From the NCBI GenBank assembly GCA_030526265.1, contig JAUNDE010000005.1, forward strand, positions 18,580-82,579: a DNA stretch of 64,000 nt, given 5' to 3'. The stretch comes from Eubacteriales bacterium (GTDB lineage: Bacteria > Bacillota > Clostridia > Lachnospirales > Lachnospiraceae). A program made the position numbers and the translations under genes. Below, one piece after another: positions 1-6,633 of the stretch. A model generated the notes under the pieces. That model saw only the letters and a program-made list of their open reading frames with translations, searched no databases and was not told where the DNA came from. The first letter of the stretch is position 1. Every line of letters starts with the position of its first letter.

Positions 1-381
1 GATTTGGTAAAGATTGCCCCTAAGGCTCAACCGCCTGTATGTAAGATTATCGATTATGGTAAATATCGATATGAACAGGCTCGTAAAGAGAAAGAGGCTA
101 AGAAAAAACAGAAAACGGTAGAGGTAAAGGAAGTACGTCTTTCACCGAATATTGACACCAACGATCTGAATACAAAAGTAAATAATGCTAAGAAATTTAT
201 TGAAAAAGGCAATAAGGTAAAAGTCACATTACGTTTTAGAGGTAGAGAGATGGCTCATGTTCAGCAGAGCAAACATATCTTGGATGATTTCGCTGAGCTG
301 CTTCAGGATGTTGCAGCAGTTGAGAAACCGGCGAAATTAGAAGGACGTAATATGAGCATGGTTTTAACTGTAAAACGTTAA
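1..381 (+). CDS. infC: Translation initiation factor IF-3, 5'-truncated by window edge
   Basis: IF-3 binds the 30S subunit, blocks premature 50S joining and checks the start-codon/initiator-tRNA pair. The open frame runs in from base 1 without a start, so roughly the first 40-50 residues lie outside the window. What remains is the end of the N-terminal domain (KIAPKAQPPVCKIIDYGKY), the lysine-rich linker helix (about residues 25-40) and the whole C-terminal domain, with the typical VKEVRLSPNI, KVTLRFRGREM and GRNMSMVL stretches. It heads the universal infC-rpmI-rplT operon, with rpmI starting 32 nt downstream. In other bacteria this operon is autoregulated by L20 through its leader, which would be outside this window. 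The identification is firm. Confidence 0.97.
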   Translation, partial: DLVKIAPKAQPPVCKIIDYGKYRYEQARKEKEAKKKQKTVEVKEVRLSPNIDTNDLNTKVNNAKKFIEKGNKVKVTLRFRGREMAHVQQSKHILDDFAELLQDVAAVEKPAKLEGRNMSMVLTVKR

Positions 382-413
382 AAATAAGAACTTAATCAAG
401 GAGGATTTTAATC

Positions 414-611
414 ATGCCAAAAATTAAAACAAGCAGAGCAGCAGCAAAGCGCTTCAAAGTAACAGGTACAGGAAAATTAAAAAGAAGCAAAGCATATAAG
501 AGCCATATCTTAACAAAGAAGTCTACGAAGAGAAAAAGAAATCTCAGACAGTCTACAATTACAGATGCTACTAACGTAAAGAATATGAAGAAAGTATTGC
601 CATATCTCTAA
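414..611 (+). CDS. rpmI: 50S ribosomal protein L35
   Basis: Small, very basic 65-residue protein of the large ribosomal subunit. It has the family opening [20 protein letters not shown], the [20 protein letters not shown] core and a C-terminal [12 protein letters not shown]. The length equals the usual 64-66 residues. A strong GGAGG ribosome-binding site lies about 8 nt before the ATG. It sits between infC and rplT in the conserved operon, with short spacers on both sides. Confidence 0.98.
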   Translation: MPKIKTSRAAAKRFKVTGTGKLKRSKAYKSHILTKKSTKRKRNLRQSTITDATNVKNMKKVLPYL

Positions 612-642
612 GATTTGGTAAATATTGAAGGAGGAATAAGAC

Positions 643-999
643 ATGGCAAGAATTAAAGGCGGATTGAACGCTAAGAAAAAACATAACAGAACATTAAAGT
701 TAGCAAAAGGATACAGAGGAGCACGTTCTAAACAGTACAGAGTTGCTAAGCAGTCTGTAATGAGAGCTCTTACATCTGCATACGCAGGCAGAAAACAGCG
801 CAAACGTCAGATGCGTCAGCTCTGGATTGCCCGTATCAATGCAGCAGCAAGAATGAATGGTCTTTCATACAGCAAAATGATGCACGGGCTTAAACTTGCT
901 AACGTTGATATCAACAGAAAAATGCTTGCAGAGATGGCAGTGAATGATGCTGCAGGATTTGCATCACTTGCTGAAGTTGCAAAAAGCAAATTAGCTTAA
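643..999 (+). CDS. rplT: 50S ribosomal protein L20
   Basis: L20 (118 residues) is an early-assembly 23S rRNA-binding protein. The N-terminal basic extension [16 protein letters not shown] and the [20 protein letters not shown] signature of the globular domain are intact, and the length is normal. A GGAGG site lies 7 nt before the ATG. It is the last gene of infC-rpmI-rplT. In other Firmicutes L20 represses the operon by binding the leader mRNA. No GC-rich hairpin follows the stop, and the next transcription signal is the tRNA promoter only about 30 nt on, so read-through into the tRNA is possible. Confidence 0.98.
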   Translation: MARIKGGLNAKKKHNRTLKLAKGYRGARSKQYRVAKQSVMRALTSAYAGRKQRKRQMRQLWIARINAAARMNGLSYSKMMHGLKLANVDINRKMLAEMAVNDAAGFASLAEVAKSKLA

Positions 1000-1031
1000 T
1001 TGTTTAAATAATTAAAAATATTAAAAAAATA

Positions 1032-1060
1032 TTGACATCTGTCCGAGATTATAGTATTAT
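1032..1060 (+). promoter_or_regulatory. Sigma-A promoter of first tRNA-Leu
   Basis: -35 TTGACA at 1032-1037 and -10 TATTAT at 1055-1060, separated by 17 nt. This is close to consensus and lies 24 nt before the mature tRNA 5' end. A closely related copy (same TTGACA and GAGATT spacer) precedes the second tRNA. Confidence 0.8.
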
Positions 1061-1083
1061 AAATCCCGGACAGAAAAAGTCAC

Positions 1084-1168
1084 GCGGAAGTGTCGGAACT
1101 GGCAGACGAGCAAGACTAAGGATCTTGTGCATATTGCTTGCGTACGGGTTCAAGTCCCGTCTTCCGCA
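1084..1168 (+). tRNA. tRNA-Leu (anticodon AAG), copy 1
   Basis: An 85-nt class II tRNA. The acceptor stem GCGGAAG (1084-1090) pairs with CTTCCGC (1161-1167), with discriminator A1168. The anticodon stem CAAGA/TCTTG encloses loop CTAAGGA, so the anticodon is AAG (1118-1120), which reads Leu CUU. The T arm has GGTTCAAGTCC, and a long variable arm of about 18 nt fits leucine. CCA is not encoded. A34 tRNAs other than Arg(ACG) are uncommon in bacteria and need A-to-I editing for wider decoding. CTT is visibly abundant among leucine codons in the genes around it. Confidence 0.95.
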
Positions 1169-1172
1169 TCGG

Positions 1173-1203
1173 AACCCTGAGAGTAATATCTCGGGGTTTT
1201 TAT
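1173..1203 (+). terminator. Rho-independent terminator after tRNA-Leu copy 1
   Basis: AACCCTGAGA pairs with TCTCGGGGTT (one wobble) around a short loop, followed by a run of T. It begins 5 nt after the tRNA 3' end. Confidence 0.85.
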
Positions 1204-1284
1204 CTCTGTCAAAGAAGACTCCTGCTTCTTAAGTGGTGAGTAATAAGAAATTGAAACAAGTATAAGAAAAAATCAAAATACATG

Positions 1285-1313
1285 TTGACACCTGTGTGAG
1301 ATTGTGATAATAT
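1285..1313 (+). promoter_or_regulatory. Sigma-A promoter of second tRNA-Leu
   Basis: -35 TTGACA at 1285-1290, 17-nt spacer, -10 TAATAT at 1308-1313 (an overlapping TATAAT begins at 1311). The spacer shares CTGTnnGAGATT with the promoter of copy 1, showing that promoter and gene were duplicated together. Confidence 0.8.
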
Positions 1314-1334
1314 AATTTAGGTCGAAAGAGACGC

Positions 1335-1419
1335 GCGGAAGTGTCGGAACTGGCAGACGAGCAAGACTAAGGATCTTGTGCATATTGCTTGCGTACGGGT
1401 TCAAGTCCCGTCTTCCGCA
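1335..1419 (+). tRNA. tRNA-Leu (anticodon AAG), copy 2
   Basis: Identical over 85 nt to the copy at 1084-1168. Acceptor stem 1335-1341 pairs with 1412-1418, discriminator is A1419, anticodon AAG is at 1369-1371, and the 3' CCA is not encoded. It has its own promoter and terminator, so the two genes are independent transcription units created by a tandem duplication of about 250 nt whose flanks have diverged. Confidence 0.95.
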
Positions 1420-1424
1420 TTAAA

Positions 1425-1454
1425 AACCTTGGGATTGAAATCTCAAGGTTTTTT
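1425..1454 (+). terminator. Terminator after tRNA-Leu copy 2
   Basis: An 11-bp stem, AACCTTGGGAT (1425-1435) with ATCTCAAGGTT (1440-1450, one G-T wobble), closes a tetraloop at 1436-1439, and T1449-T1454 form the U-tract. The hairpin also contains the -35 element of the next promoter. Confidence 0.88.
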
Positions 1455-1463
1455 CTATATAAT
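1435..1463 (+). promoter_or_regulatory. Sigma-A promoter for fprA-yfcE, inside the tRNA terminator
   Basis: -35 TTGAAA at 1435-1440 occupies the loop of the tRNA terminator. After 17 nt the -10 TATAAT lies at 1458-1463, just past the U-tract. This gives a leader of about 60 nt before the flavodiiron gene. Confidence 0.7.
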
Positions 1464-1529
1464 AAATTCGGATATCTGGAATGTCCTTGATTTATAAACG
1501 ATTTAAAAATATATAAGAGGTGGATGAGT

Positions 1530-2684
1530 ATGACAATAACAAACGACATCAAGTACGTAGGCGTGAACGATCATGAGGTGGATCTTTTTGAGGGACAGTA
1601 TATTGTACCAAACGGAATGGCATACAACTCATATGTGATTATGGATGAAAAGATTGCAGTTATGGATACTGTTGATGAAAGATTTGCAGGTGAGTGGCTT
1701 GCGAACATCAAAAATGTTCTTGGAGATAAGACACCGGACTATCTTATCATTCAGCATATGGAGCCGGATCATTCTGCGAATATCAAAGCGTTTTTAGAGG
1801 TTTATCCGGAAGCGGCTGTTGTCGGCAATGCAAAAACATTTACAATGATGGATCAGTTTTACAAAGTTGATGAATCTGTAAATCGCCTGACAGTAACTGA
1901 CAAAGAGACGCTTTCCCTTGGAGCACATACACTGACATTTGTATTTGCGCCAATGGTACACTGGCCTGAAGTAATGGTGACTTATGACAGCACAGACAAA
2001 GTTCTTTTCTCGGCAGACGGATTTGGCAAATTCGGAGCTCTGGATGTGGAGGAAGACTGGGATTGTGAGGCTAGACGTTACTATTTTGGAATCGTTGGGA
2101 AATATGGACTTCAGGTACAGAAACTTTTGAAAGTGGCTGCGACATTGGATATTCAGACGATCTGCCCGCTTCACGGACCGATCTTAAAAGAAGACCTTGG
2201 CCACTATATTGAAAAATATGATATCTGGTCATCATATCGTCCGGAAAACAAAGGTGTATTTATTGCTTATGCTTCCGTTTATGGACATACAAAAGCTGCT
2301 GCTGAGCTTCTTGCTGCGAAACTGGAAGAAAAAGGATGCGAGAAAGTAGCAATCGCAGATCTTGCACGTGAAGACATGGCTGAATGTGTAGAAGATGCAT
2401 TCCGATACGACAGACTTGTTCTTGCGTCAGTGACATATAACGGAGATATTTTCCCTTGTATGAAGACATTTATTGAAGGCCTTGTTGAGAGAAACTATCA
2501 GAACCGCACGGTTGCATTTGTTGAGAATGGAACATGGGGACCGATGGCGAAGAAGGTTATGAGCGGAATGTTTGAAAAGAGCAAAAATATTACATTTACA
2601 GAAGAGAGTGTAACGGTTCGCTCTGCGCTCAATGAAGATTCCGAGGCGGCAATTGAGAGACTGGCAGAAGAGCTTTGCAGATAA
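1530..2684 (+). CDS. FprA family A-type flavodiiron protein
   Basis: A cytoplasmic flavodiiron protein, a family that reduces O2 to water and/or NO to N2O in strict anaerobes. The N-terminal metallo-beta-lactamase-like domain (about 1-245) has the di-iron ligands H76-x-E78-x-D80-H81 (HMEPDH), H144, D163 and H215. The C-terminal flavodoxin domain has the FMN loop ASVYGHT (248-254). At 384 residues it lacks the extra rubredoxin or flavin reductase domains of larger classes, so it is class A and needs an external rubredoxin-type donor. An in-frame ATG at 1524 is only 3 nt from AGGTGG (1518-1523), whereas 1530 has ideal spacing, so I use 1530. It probably shares a transcript with the next gene. 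The in vivo substrate (O2 or NO) cannot be read from sequence. Confidence 0.95.
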   Translation: MTITNDIKYVGVNDHEVDLFEGQYIVPNGMAYNSYVIMDEKIAVMDTVDERFAGEWLANIKNVLGDKTPDYLIIQHMEPDHSANIKAFLEVYPEAAVVGNAKTFTMMDQFYKVDESVNRLTVTDKETLSLGAHTLTFVFAPMVHWPEVMVTYDSTDKVLFSADGFGKFGALDVEEDWDCEARRYYFGIVGKYGLQVQKLLKVAATLDIQTICPLHGPILKEDLGHYIEKYDIWSSYRPENKGVFIAYASVYGHTKAAAELLAAKLEEKGCEKVAIADLAREDMAECVEDAFRYDRLVLASVTYNGDIFPCMKTFIEGLVERNYQNRTVAFVENGTWGPMAKKVMSGMFEKSKNITFTEESVTVRSALNEDSEAAIERLAEELCR

Positions 2685-2703
2685 TAAGGTAAGGTAATTG
2701 ATA

Positions 2704-3249
2704 ATGAAGTTGATGGTAGCATCAGACATACATGGCTCTGCGTATTATTGCAGACAGATGTTAGAGGCATTTGAAAGAGAATGTGCAGACAGATTATTAT
2801 TGTTAGGTGATATTTTATATCATGGGCCGAGAAATGATCTTCCGATGGAGTATGCACCAAAAGAAGTGATCGGGCTTTTGAATGCAGTGAAAACGAAATT
2901 ATTCTGTGTGAGGGGGAACTGTGATACGGAAGTTGATCAGATGGTTCTTGATTTTCCGATCCTGGCAGATTACTGCGTACTGTCCGGTGGAGATCGACTG
3001 ATCTATGCGACACATGGTCATTGTTTCAATATGAAAAATCTGCCGCCGCTTCAGAGGGGGGATATTCTTTTGCATGGCCATACACATATTCCGGCCTGGG
3101 AATCGTTTGGTAATGATAATCTTTATCTGAATCCAGGTTCGATATCAATCCCAAAGGAGAGTAGTGAGCACGGATATATGATCATGGAAGATGAGATGAT
3201 TATCTGGAAAAATCTGGAAAGAAAAATTTACCACACCGAAAAAATCTAG
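2704..3249 (+). CDS. yfcE: YfcE-type metallophosphodiesterase
   Basis: A 181-residue calcineurin-like phosphoesterase matching the YfcE/MJ0936 family, in vitro Mn-dependent phosphodiesterases of unknown physiological substrate. Visible family motifs are SDIHGS (metal ligands D and H), LLGDILYHGPRN, RGNCD, THGH and GHTHIP, with a conserved NPGSISIPK end. A TTG at 2698 would extend the frame by two codons, but AAGG at 2691-2694 is better placed for ATG 2704. It starts 19 nt after fprA and is likely co-transcribed. A hairpin overlaps its stop codon. Confidence 0.92.
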   Translation: MKLMVASDIHGSAYYCRQMLEAFERECADRLLLLGDILYHGPRNDLPMEYAPKEVIGLLNAVKTKLFCVRGNCDTEVDQMVLDFPILADYCVLSGGDRLIYATHGHCFNMKNLPPLQRGDILLHGHTHIPAWESFGNDNLYLNPGSISIPKESSEHGYMIMEDEMIIWKNLERKIYHTEKI

Positions 3250-3259
3250 TGTGGTAAAT
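3226..3259 (-). terminator. Terminator for the - strand HAD gene, overlapping the yfcE stop
   Basis: Perfect 11-bp arms, ATTTACCACAC (3226-3236) and GTGTGGTAAAT (3249-3259), around a 12-nt loop. Read on the - strand the hairpin is followed directly by TTTTTC, a proper U-tract. On the + strand there is none. It lies about 125 nt past the HAD stop, so it most likely stops leftward transcription while encoding the last codons of yfcE. Confidence 0.7.
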
Positions 3260-3267
3260 CAATATTT

Positions 3268-3321
3268 CAGAGAAGCGCTGCGCGAGGATATGTGCGACTG
3301 GTCTCACGTACGTTCTACTTA
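3268..3321. repeat. Candidate dispersed intergenic repeat, copy C
   Basis: GTCTCACGTACGTTCTACTTA (3301-3321) matches 17 of 21 bases of a segment at 18570-18590, and both are preceded by a related AT-TCAG-GAAG-GCGCG stretch. No reading frame or U-tract is associated. It may be a small palindromic intergenic element. Only a few copies lie in this window, so the call is tentative. Confidence 0.35.
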
Positions 3322-3382
3322 AAAATCATAAAATAGAATAAATATGTCACGTTTATGGCAGACGATGTTTGTGGAAAGTGAG

Positions 3383-4162
3383 TTATACAAGCTGTGAGAG
3401 CACGCTTAGGACACTTGGAACGACATTGTCTGCCTGTTCTTTTACTTCCGGAATAGCACTTTGCATAGCATAGCTTGTTCCGGCACATCGAAGCATCTCG
3501 AGGTCGTTGCTCTGATCTCCGAAGCAGATACATTCTTCCTTTTTGATCCCCAATCGATTCATAAGTGTCTGTAGTGCGAGCCCCTTGTTTGCGTTTGGTG
3601 CAATGAAATCAAGCCAGTGATCTGCGGAAGTTGCAACACGGATTTGATCTCCGATTTTTTTCTTGAAAAATGGCTCGAGATTCTTTGTTCCTTTTATGTC
3701 AAAAATGGCAACTTTCAGTATTGTTTCTTTGATGTCTCTCAGATTGTCAACCTGAACGACCTGATTATTTCGTTCTCTGAGAACACGGATGAAACCTTCA
3801 TCTTTTGAGTCGGTAATATAGGAATCTTTTACTGAGAAAACACAGTTTCTCGTTTGAAATGTCTGTTCGTACTCATCGAGCCCATCCAGAATCTGGCAAA
3901 TGATATCAGAGGGGATCGATCCGGTTGAGAGCACCTCGCCATTCAGTATGCATAATGATCCATTTTCTGAGATATATGGCATATCAAATCCAAGTGGAGC
4001 AAACAGGTGGCGCATATTGAAATATTGCCTGCCGCTGTTCGGAACGAAAATGATCCCTTTCTTGTGAAGTTTTTTCAGCGTTTCTATTAGTTCTTCTGAC
4101 AGAGACTGCTCGTAGTTGTTTATTAAAGTTCCGTCAAGATCGCTTGCAATTAATTTGATCAT
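3383..4162 (-). CDS. Cof-type HAD-IIB family phosphatase
   Basis: A 259-residue haloacid dehalogenase-like hydrolase with a type IIB cap, the family that dephosphorylates sugar phosphates, FMN or related metabolites. Motif I is SDLDGTL (nucleophile D8, acid D10), motif II is the serine of NSGRQ, and the end carries GDQSNDLEMLRCAG (Mg-binding motif IV). The length is a little shorter than the usual 265-275. AAGGA lies 7 nt before the ATG on the - strand. It is transcribed divergently from the SorC-type regulator, across an AT-rich region with palindromes. The substrate is unknown. A role in the neighbouring sugar-phosphate locus is possible but unproven. Confidence 0.9.
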   Translation of the reverse strand: MIKLIASDLDGTLINNYEQSLSEELIETLKKLHKKGIIFVPNSGRQYFNMRHLFAPLGFDMPYISENGSLCILNGEVLSTGSIPSDIICQILDGLDEYEQTFQTRNCVFSVKDSYITDSKDEGFIRVLRERNNQVVQVDNLRDIKETILKVAIFDIKGTKNLEPFFKKKIGDQIRVATSADHWLDFIAPNANKGLALQTLMNRLGIKKEECICFGDQSNDLEMLRCAGTSYAMQSAIPEVKEQADNVVPSVLSVLSQLV

Positions 4163-4224
4163 AACATAGTCCTTCTTTCAGAATTGTATTAGGAAATGAA
4201 ACGGGTATTTTTATTTCCTTGTTT

Positions 4225-4253
4225 AGTGTATAGAATAATGAATTTAAAATCAA
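4225..4253 (-). promoter_or_regulatory. Likely promoter of the HAD gene
   Basis: On the - strand, TTGATT (4253-4248), 17-nt spacer, TACACT (4230-4225), about 65 nt before the start codon. The -35 box overlaps an inverted repeat described separately. Confidence 0.45.
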
Positions 4254-4273
4254 TAAAAAACGATTTTAAAATC
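4243..4273. promoter_or_regulatory. AT-rich inverted repeats, candidate operator
   Basis: TTTAAAATC (4243-4251) is inverted at GATTTTAAA (4262-4270) with a 10-nt gap, and GATTTTAAAATC (4262-4273) is itself a perfect 12-bp palindrome. They sit in the very AT-rich divergent region between the HAD gene and the SorC-type regulator and overlap the HAD -35 box. Binding by the adjacent regulator is an inference. Low-complexity sequence makes chance palindromes more likely. Confidence 0.35.
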
Positions 4274-4407
4274 AAAATTCATATCTGACTTTTGCAAACA
4301 AACATTGATTTTTGTTGATACTTTTACAAAACGAAAAATAAATAAAAATAAATATACAAAATCAATAAAAAAATAGTGATAAAATATAAAAACATAAAAA
4401 TAAACGA

Positions 4408-4437
4408 TTGACAGGTGTCGGGGGATGGAGATATAAT
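4408..4437 (+). promoter_or_regulatory. Consensus sigma-A promoter of the SorC-type regulator operon
   Basis: Perfect TTGACA (4408-4413) and TATAAT (4432-4437) with an 18-nt spacer. Transcription would begin near 4444. A GTG-initiated reading frame begins inside this promoter at 4415 and therefore cannot be the true start of the regulator. Confidence 0.85.
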
Positions 4438-4459
4438 ACACACTGTAGGAGATGGAAAA

Positions 4460-5419
4460 ATGAGAAAACTTGTGAATGATCCTCGCCTTATGACAAAGGT
4501 GTGTGATATGTATTACAACCAAAAAAGAAGTCAGCAGCAGATTATGGATGAGTTAAAACTGTCCCGTCCGACTGTTGCCAGACTTTTGGAGTCAGCGAGA
4601 GATGAAGGAATTGTTCAGATTTCGATACCGAATCTTGATGTGATCAAATACTGGGAGCTGGAGCGAATCATTGAAGAGAAATATGGTCTCCGGGAAGTTA
4701 TGGTGGTTGATTCTGGAGAGTCTGACATGGAATTGAAAGAGTCTCTTGGAAAGGCAGCGGCAAGATATCTGCAGTATGTGGTTACTGATGATTGCACGAT
4801 CGGCATATCAATGGGTGATACGCTGTATCACATGACAAATCATATAGAGCCAAGAAAACGGCAGGGGATCACAGTTGTTCCGCTTGTAGGAGGCATGGGA
4901 CAGCTGCGGATGGAACTTCATGCAAACAGCCTTGCTGAAAGTGTTGCGAGAGCATATGAAGGCGAATTTGTCCCGTTTCATGCACCTGGCCGGGTGACCA
5001 ATGCGTCTGTGCGAAGAGAACTGCTCAGAGATGAGAGCCTTGCGAGAGCTGTTCGATGTATGGAGCAGGTCGATGTAGCACTGGTGGGAATCGGATATCC
5101 AAATGAACGCTCTGCTTTGAAAGCAACCGGATATTATAAAGAAAAAGAGATTGAAAGTCTTATTGCAAAACGGGTCGCCGGAGAATTGTGTATGCAGTTT
5201 TACGATGTAAATGGGAATGCTGCACCGTACAAAAAAGATACGAACACGATTGGTATTGATGTGAAGAAACTTCGAAAGATTCCTGTATGTGTCGGAATTG
5301 CCGGGGGCTCTGAAAAGCTCTCTGCGGTAAAAGGCGCCATTGCCGGAAAGTATATTAACACGCTGATCACGGATGTGGACTGTGCGAGACAGCTTGCGTC
5401 CGAAAATGATAATAAATAA
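4460..5419 (+). CDS. SorC/DeoR-type sugar-binding transcriptional regulator
   Basis: A 319-residue regulator with an N-terminal helix-turn-helix (about 17-50, SQQQIMDELKLSRPTVARLL) and a C-terminal SorC-type sugar-phosphate-binding domain (GISMGDTLYHM, VPLVGGMG, VALVGIGYPN, GIAGGSEKLSAVKGAI). Such proteins sense a phosphorylated sugar and control the genes downstream. I chose ATG 4460 because AGGAG (4447-4451) is 8 nt upstream and the promoter covers the longer GTG start at 4415. It is followed after 23 nt by the AraM-like gene and is probably the first gene of that operon, so the effector is likely a substrate or product of these enzymes. The exact ligand is unknown. Confidence 0.9.
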   Translation: MRKLVNDPRLMTKVCDMYYNQKRSQQQIMDELKLSRPTVARLLESARDEGIVQISIPNLDVIKYWELERIIEEKYGLREVMVVDSGESDMELKESLGKAAARYLQYVVTDDCTIGISMGDTLYHMTNHIEPRKRQGITVVPLVGGMGQLRMELHANSLAESVARAYEGEFVPFHAPGRVTNASVRRELLRDESLARAVRCMEQVDVALVGIGYPNERSALKATGYYKEKEIESLIAKRVAGELCMQFYDVNGNAAPYKKDTNTIGIDVKKLRKIPVCVGIAGGSEKLSAVKGAIAGKYINTLITDVDCARQLASENDNK

Positions 5420-5442
5420 AAAGATTAAAGGAGACTGTAACG

Positions 5443-6621
5443 ATGAATGAAATTCTTAACCTGACTATCAATGAAATGCCACAGACAGAGTTTGACTGTT
5501 CCTGCGGACGTCATCACAATTTCAGTGTACACGATATGTCTATCCGTAAGGGAGCGATCGAAGATCTGCCAAAGATGGCAGAGCCTTTTAAAGATGGCAA
5601 AATTTTGGTAGTGTTTGATAACAATACATATGAGGTTGCCGGAAAGAAAGCAGTGGCACTCTTAGAGGAAAATGGATTTAATATCAAAGAGCTTCTGTTC
5701 GATACAGGAAATGATATTTTGATCCCGGATGAGAAGACGCTGGGACGCATCTTGCAGGAGCAGGATCTTGATGTGAAACTTATGATCGCTGTAGGATCAG
5801 GAGTTATCAATGATTCTGTGAAATTTGTTACTTCCCGTACAGGCCTTCCATACATTATCGTTGCGACAGCTCCTTCTATGGACGGTTATGTTGCAGATGG
5901 TGCTCCGATCATTTCAAATGGATATAAATATTCTCCGGTGGCACATCTGACATATGGACTTGTCGGAGATACGGATATTTTGCAGACAGCCCCACAGGAT
6001 CTGATCCAGGCGGGATTTGGTGATGTGGTAGGAAAGATCACAGCACTTGCTGACTGGGATCTTTCGGTAAAAGCAAATGGAGATTATCGCTGTGACACAT
6101 GTGTAACACTTGTTCAGCGCGCACTTGATAAATGTTTTGCAACAGCAGATGGATTGAAAGACAGGAATGCAGAATCGCTGGGAGCGCTTCTTGAGGCACT
6201 TACACTTACCGGTGTTGCAATGGCACTTGTAAACATTTCTCGTCCTGCTTCCGGAGCAGAGCATATGCTTTCTCACTATTGGGAGATGGATTACATCGCA
6301 AGAGGACTGAATCCAAACCACCATGGCATCCAGGTTGGAGTTGCGACGCCGGTGATCGCCCGTTTCTTTGAGAAAATGGAGGATATCCTTCCGGAGGGAG
6401 TGAAAGAATGGTGTATGCCGCATGAAGAGATCGAGGATCTTCTTAGAAAAGGAGGAGCACCGACAAGTCCGAAGGAGATTGGGATTGACAGAGAACTTTT
6501 TCACGCAAGTCTTCTGAACGGATACAATGTTCGTCCTCGTTATTCAATCATGCAGTTTGCAAAAGATAAAGGACGTCTGGAAGAGATCGCAGACAAGATT
6601 ACAGAAGAAATCTACGGGTAA
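5443..6621 (+). CDS. AraM-like sn-glycerol-1-phosphate dehydrogenase
   Basis: A 392-residue iron-alcohol-dehydrogenase-fold enzyme of the AraM/EgsA type, which reduces dihydroxyacetone phosphate to sn-glycerol-1-phosphate with NAD(P)H. The NAD-binding GSGVIND (118-124), APSMDGYVADGAP (143-155) and the metal ligands D194 (GFGDVVGK), H274 (GAEHML) and H294 (NHHGIQ) are all present. An N-terminal CSCGRHH patch (19-25) is cysteine/histidine-rich. In Bacillus the homologue araM lies next to araL, and here too an AraL-like phosphatase follows at once (gap 12 nt). That pairing plus an RpiB-like isomerase suggests a shared sugar-phosphate pathway. Whether the true substrate is DHAP or another short ketose phosphate cannot be decided from sequence. 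Confidence 0.85.
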   Translation: MNEILNLTINEMPQTEFDCSCGRHHNFSVHDMSIRKGAIEDLPKMAEPFKDGKILVVFDNNTYEVAGKKAVALLEENGFNIKELLFDTGNDILIPDEKTLGRILQEQDLDVKLMIAVGSGVINDSVKFVTSRTGLPYIIVATAPSMDGYVADGAPIISNGYKYSPVAHLTYGLVGDTDILQTAPQDLIQAGFGDVVGKITALADWDLSVKANGDYRCDTCVTLVQRALDKCFATADGLKDRNAESLGALLEALTLTGVAMALVNISRPASGAEHMLSHYWEMDYIARGLNPNHHGIQVGVATPVIARFFEKMEDILPEGVKEWCMPHEEIEDLLRKGGAPTSPKEIGIDRELFHASLLNGYNVRPRYSIMQFAKDKGRLEEIADKITEEIYG

Positions 6622-6633
6622 GAGGAGTTGGAT

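Noticed and set aside
1032-1232. 66-residue open frame over the first tRNA-Leu
   Set aside because: It is the translation of the tRNA, its promoter and its terminator. The structured RNA gene explains the sequence.
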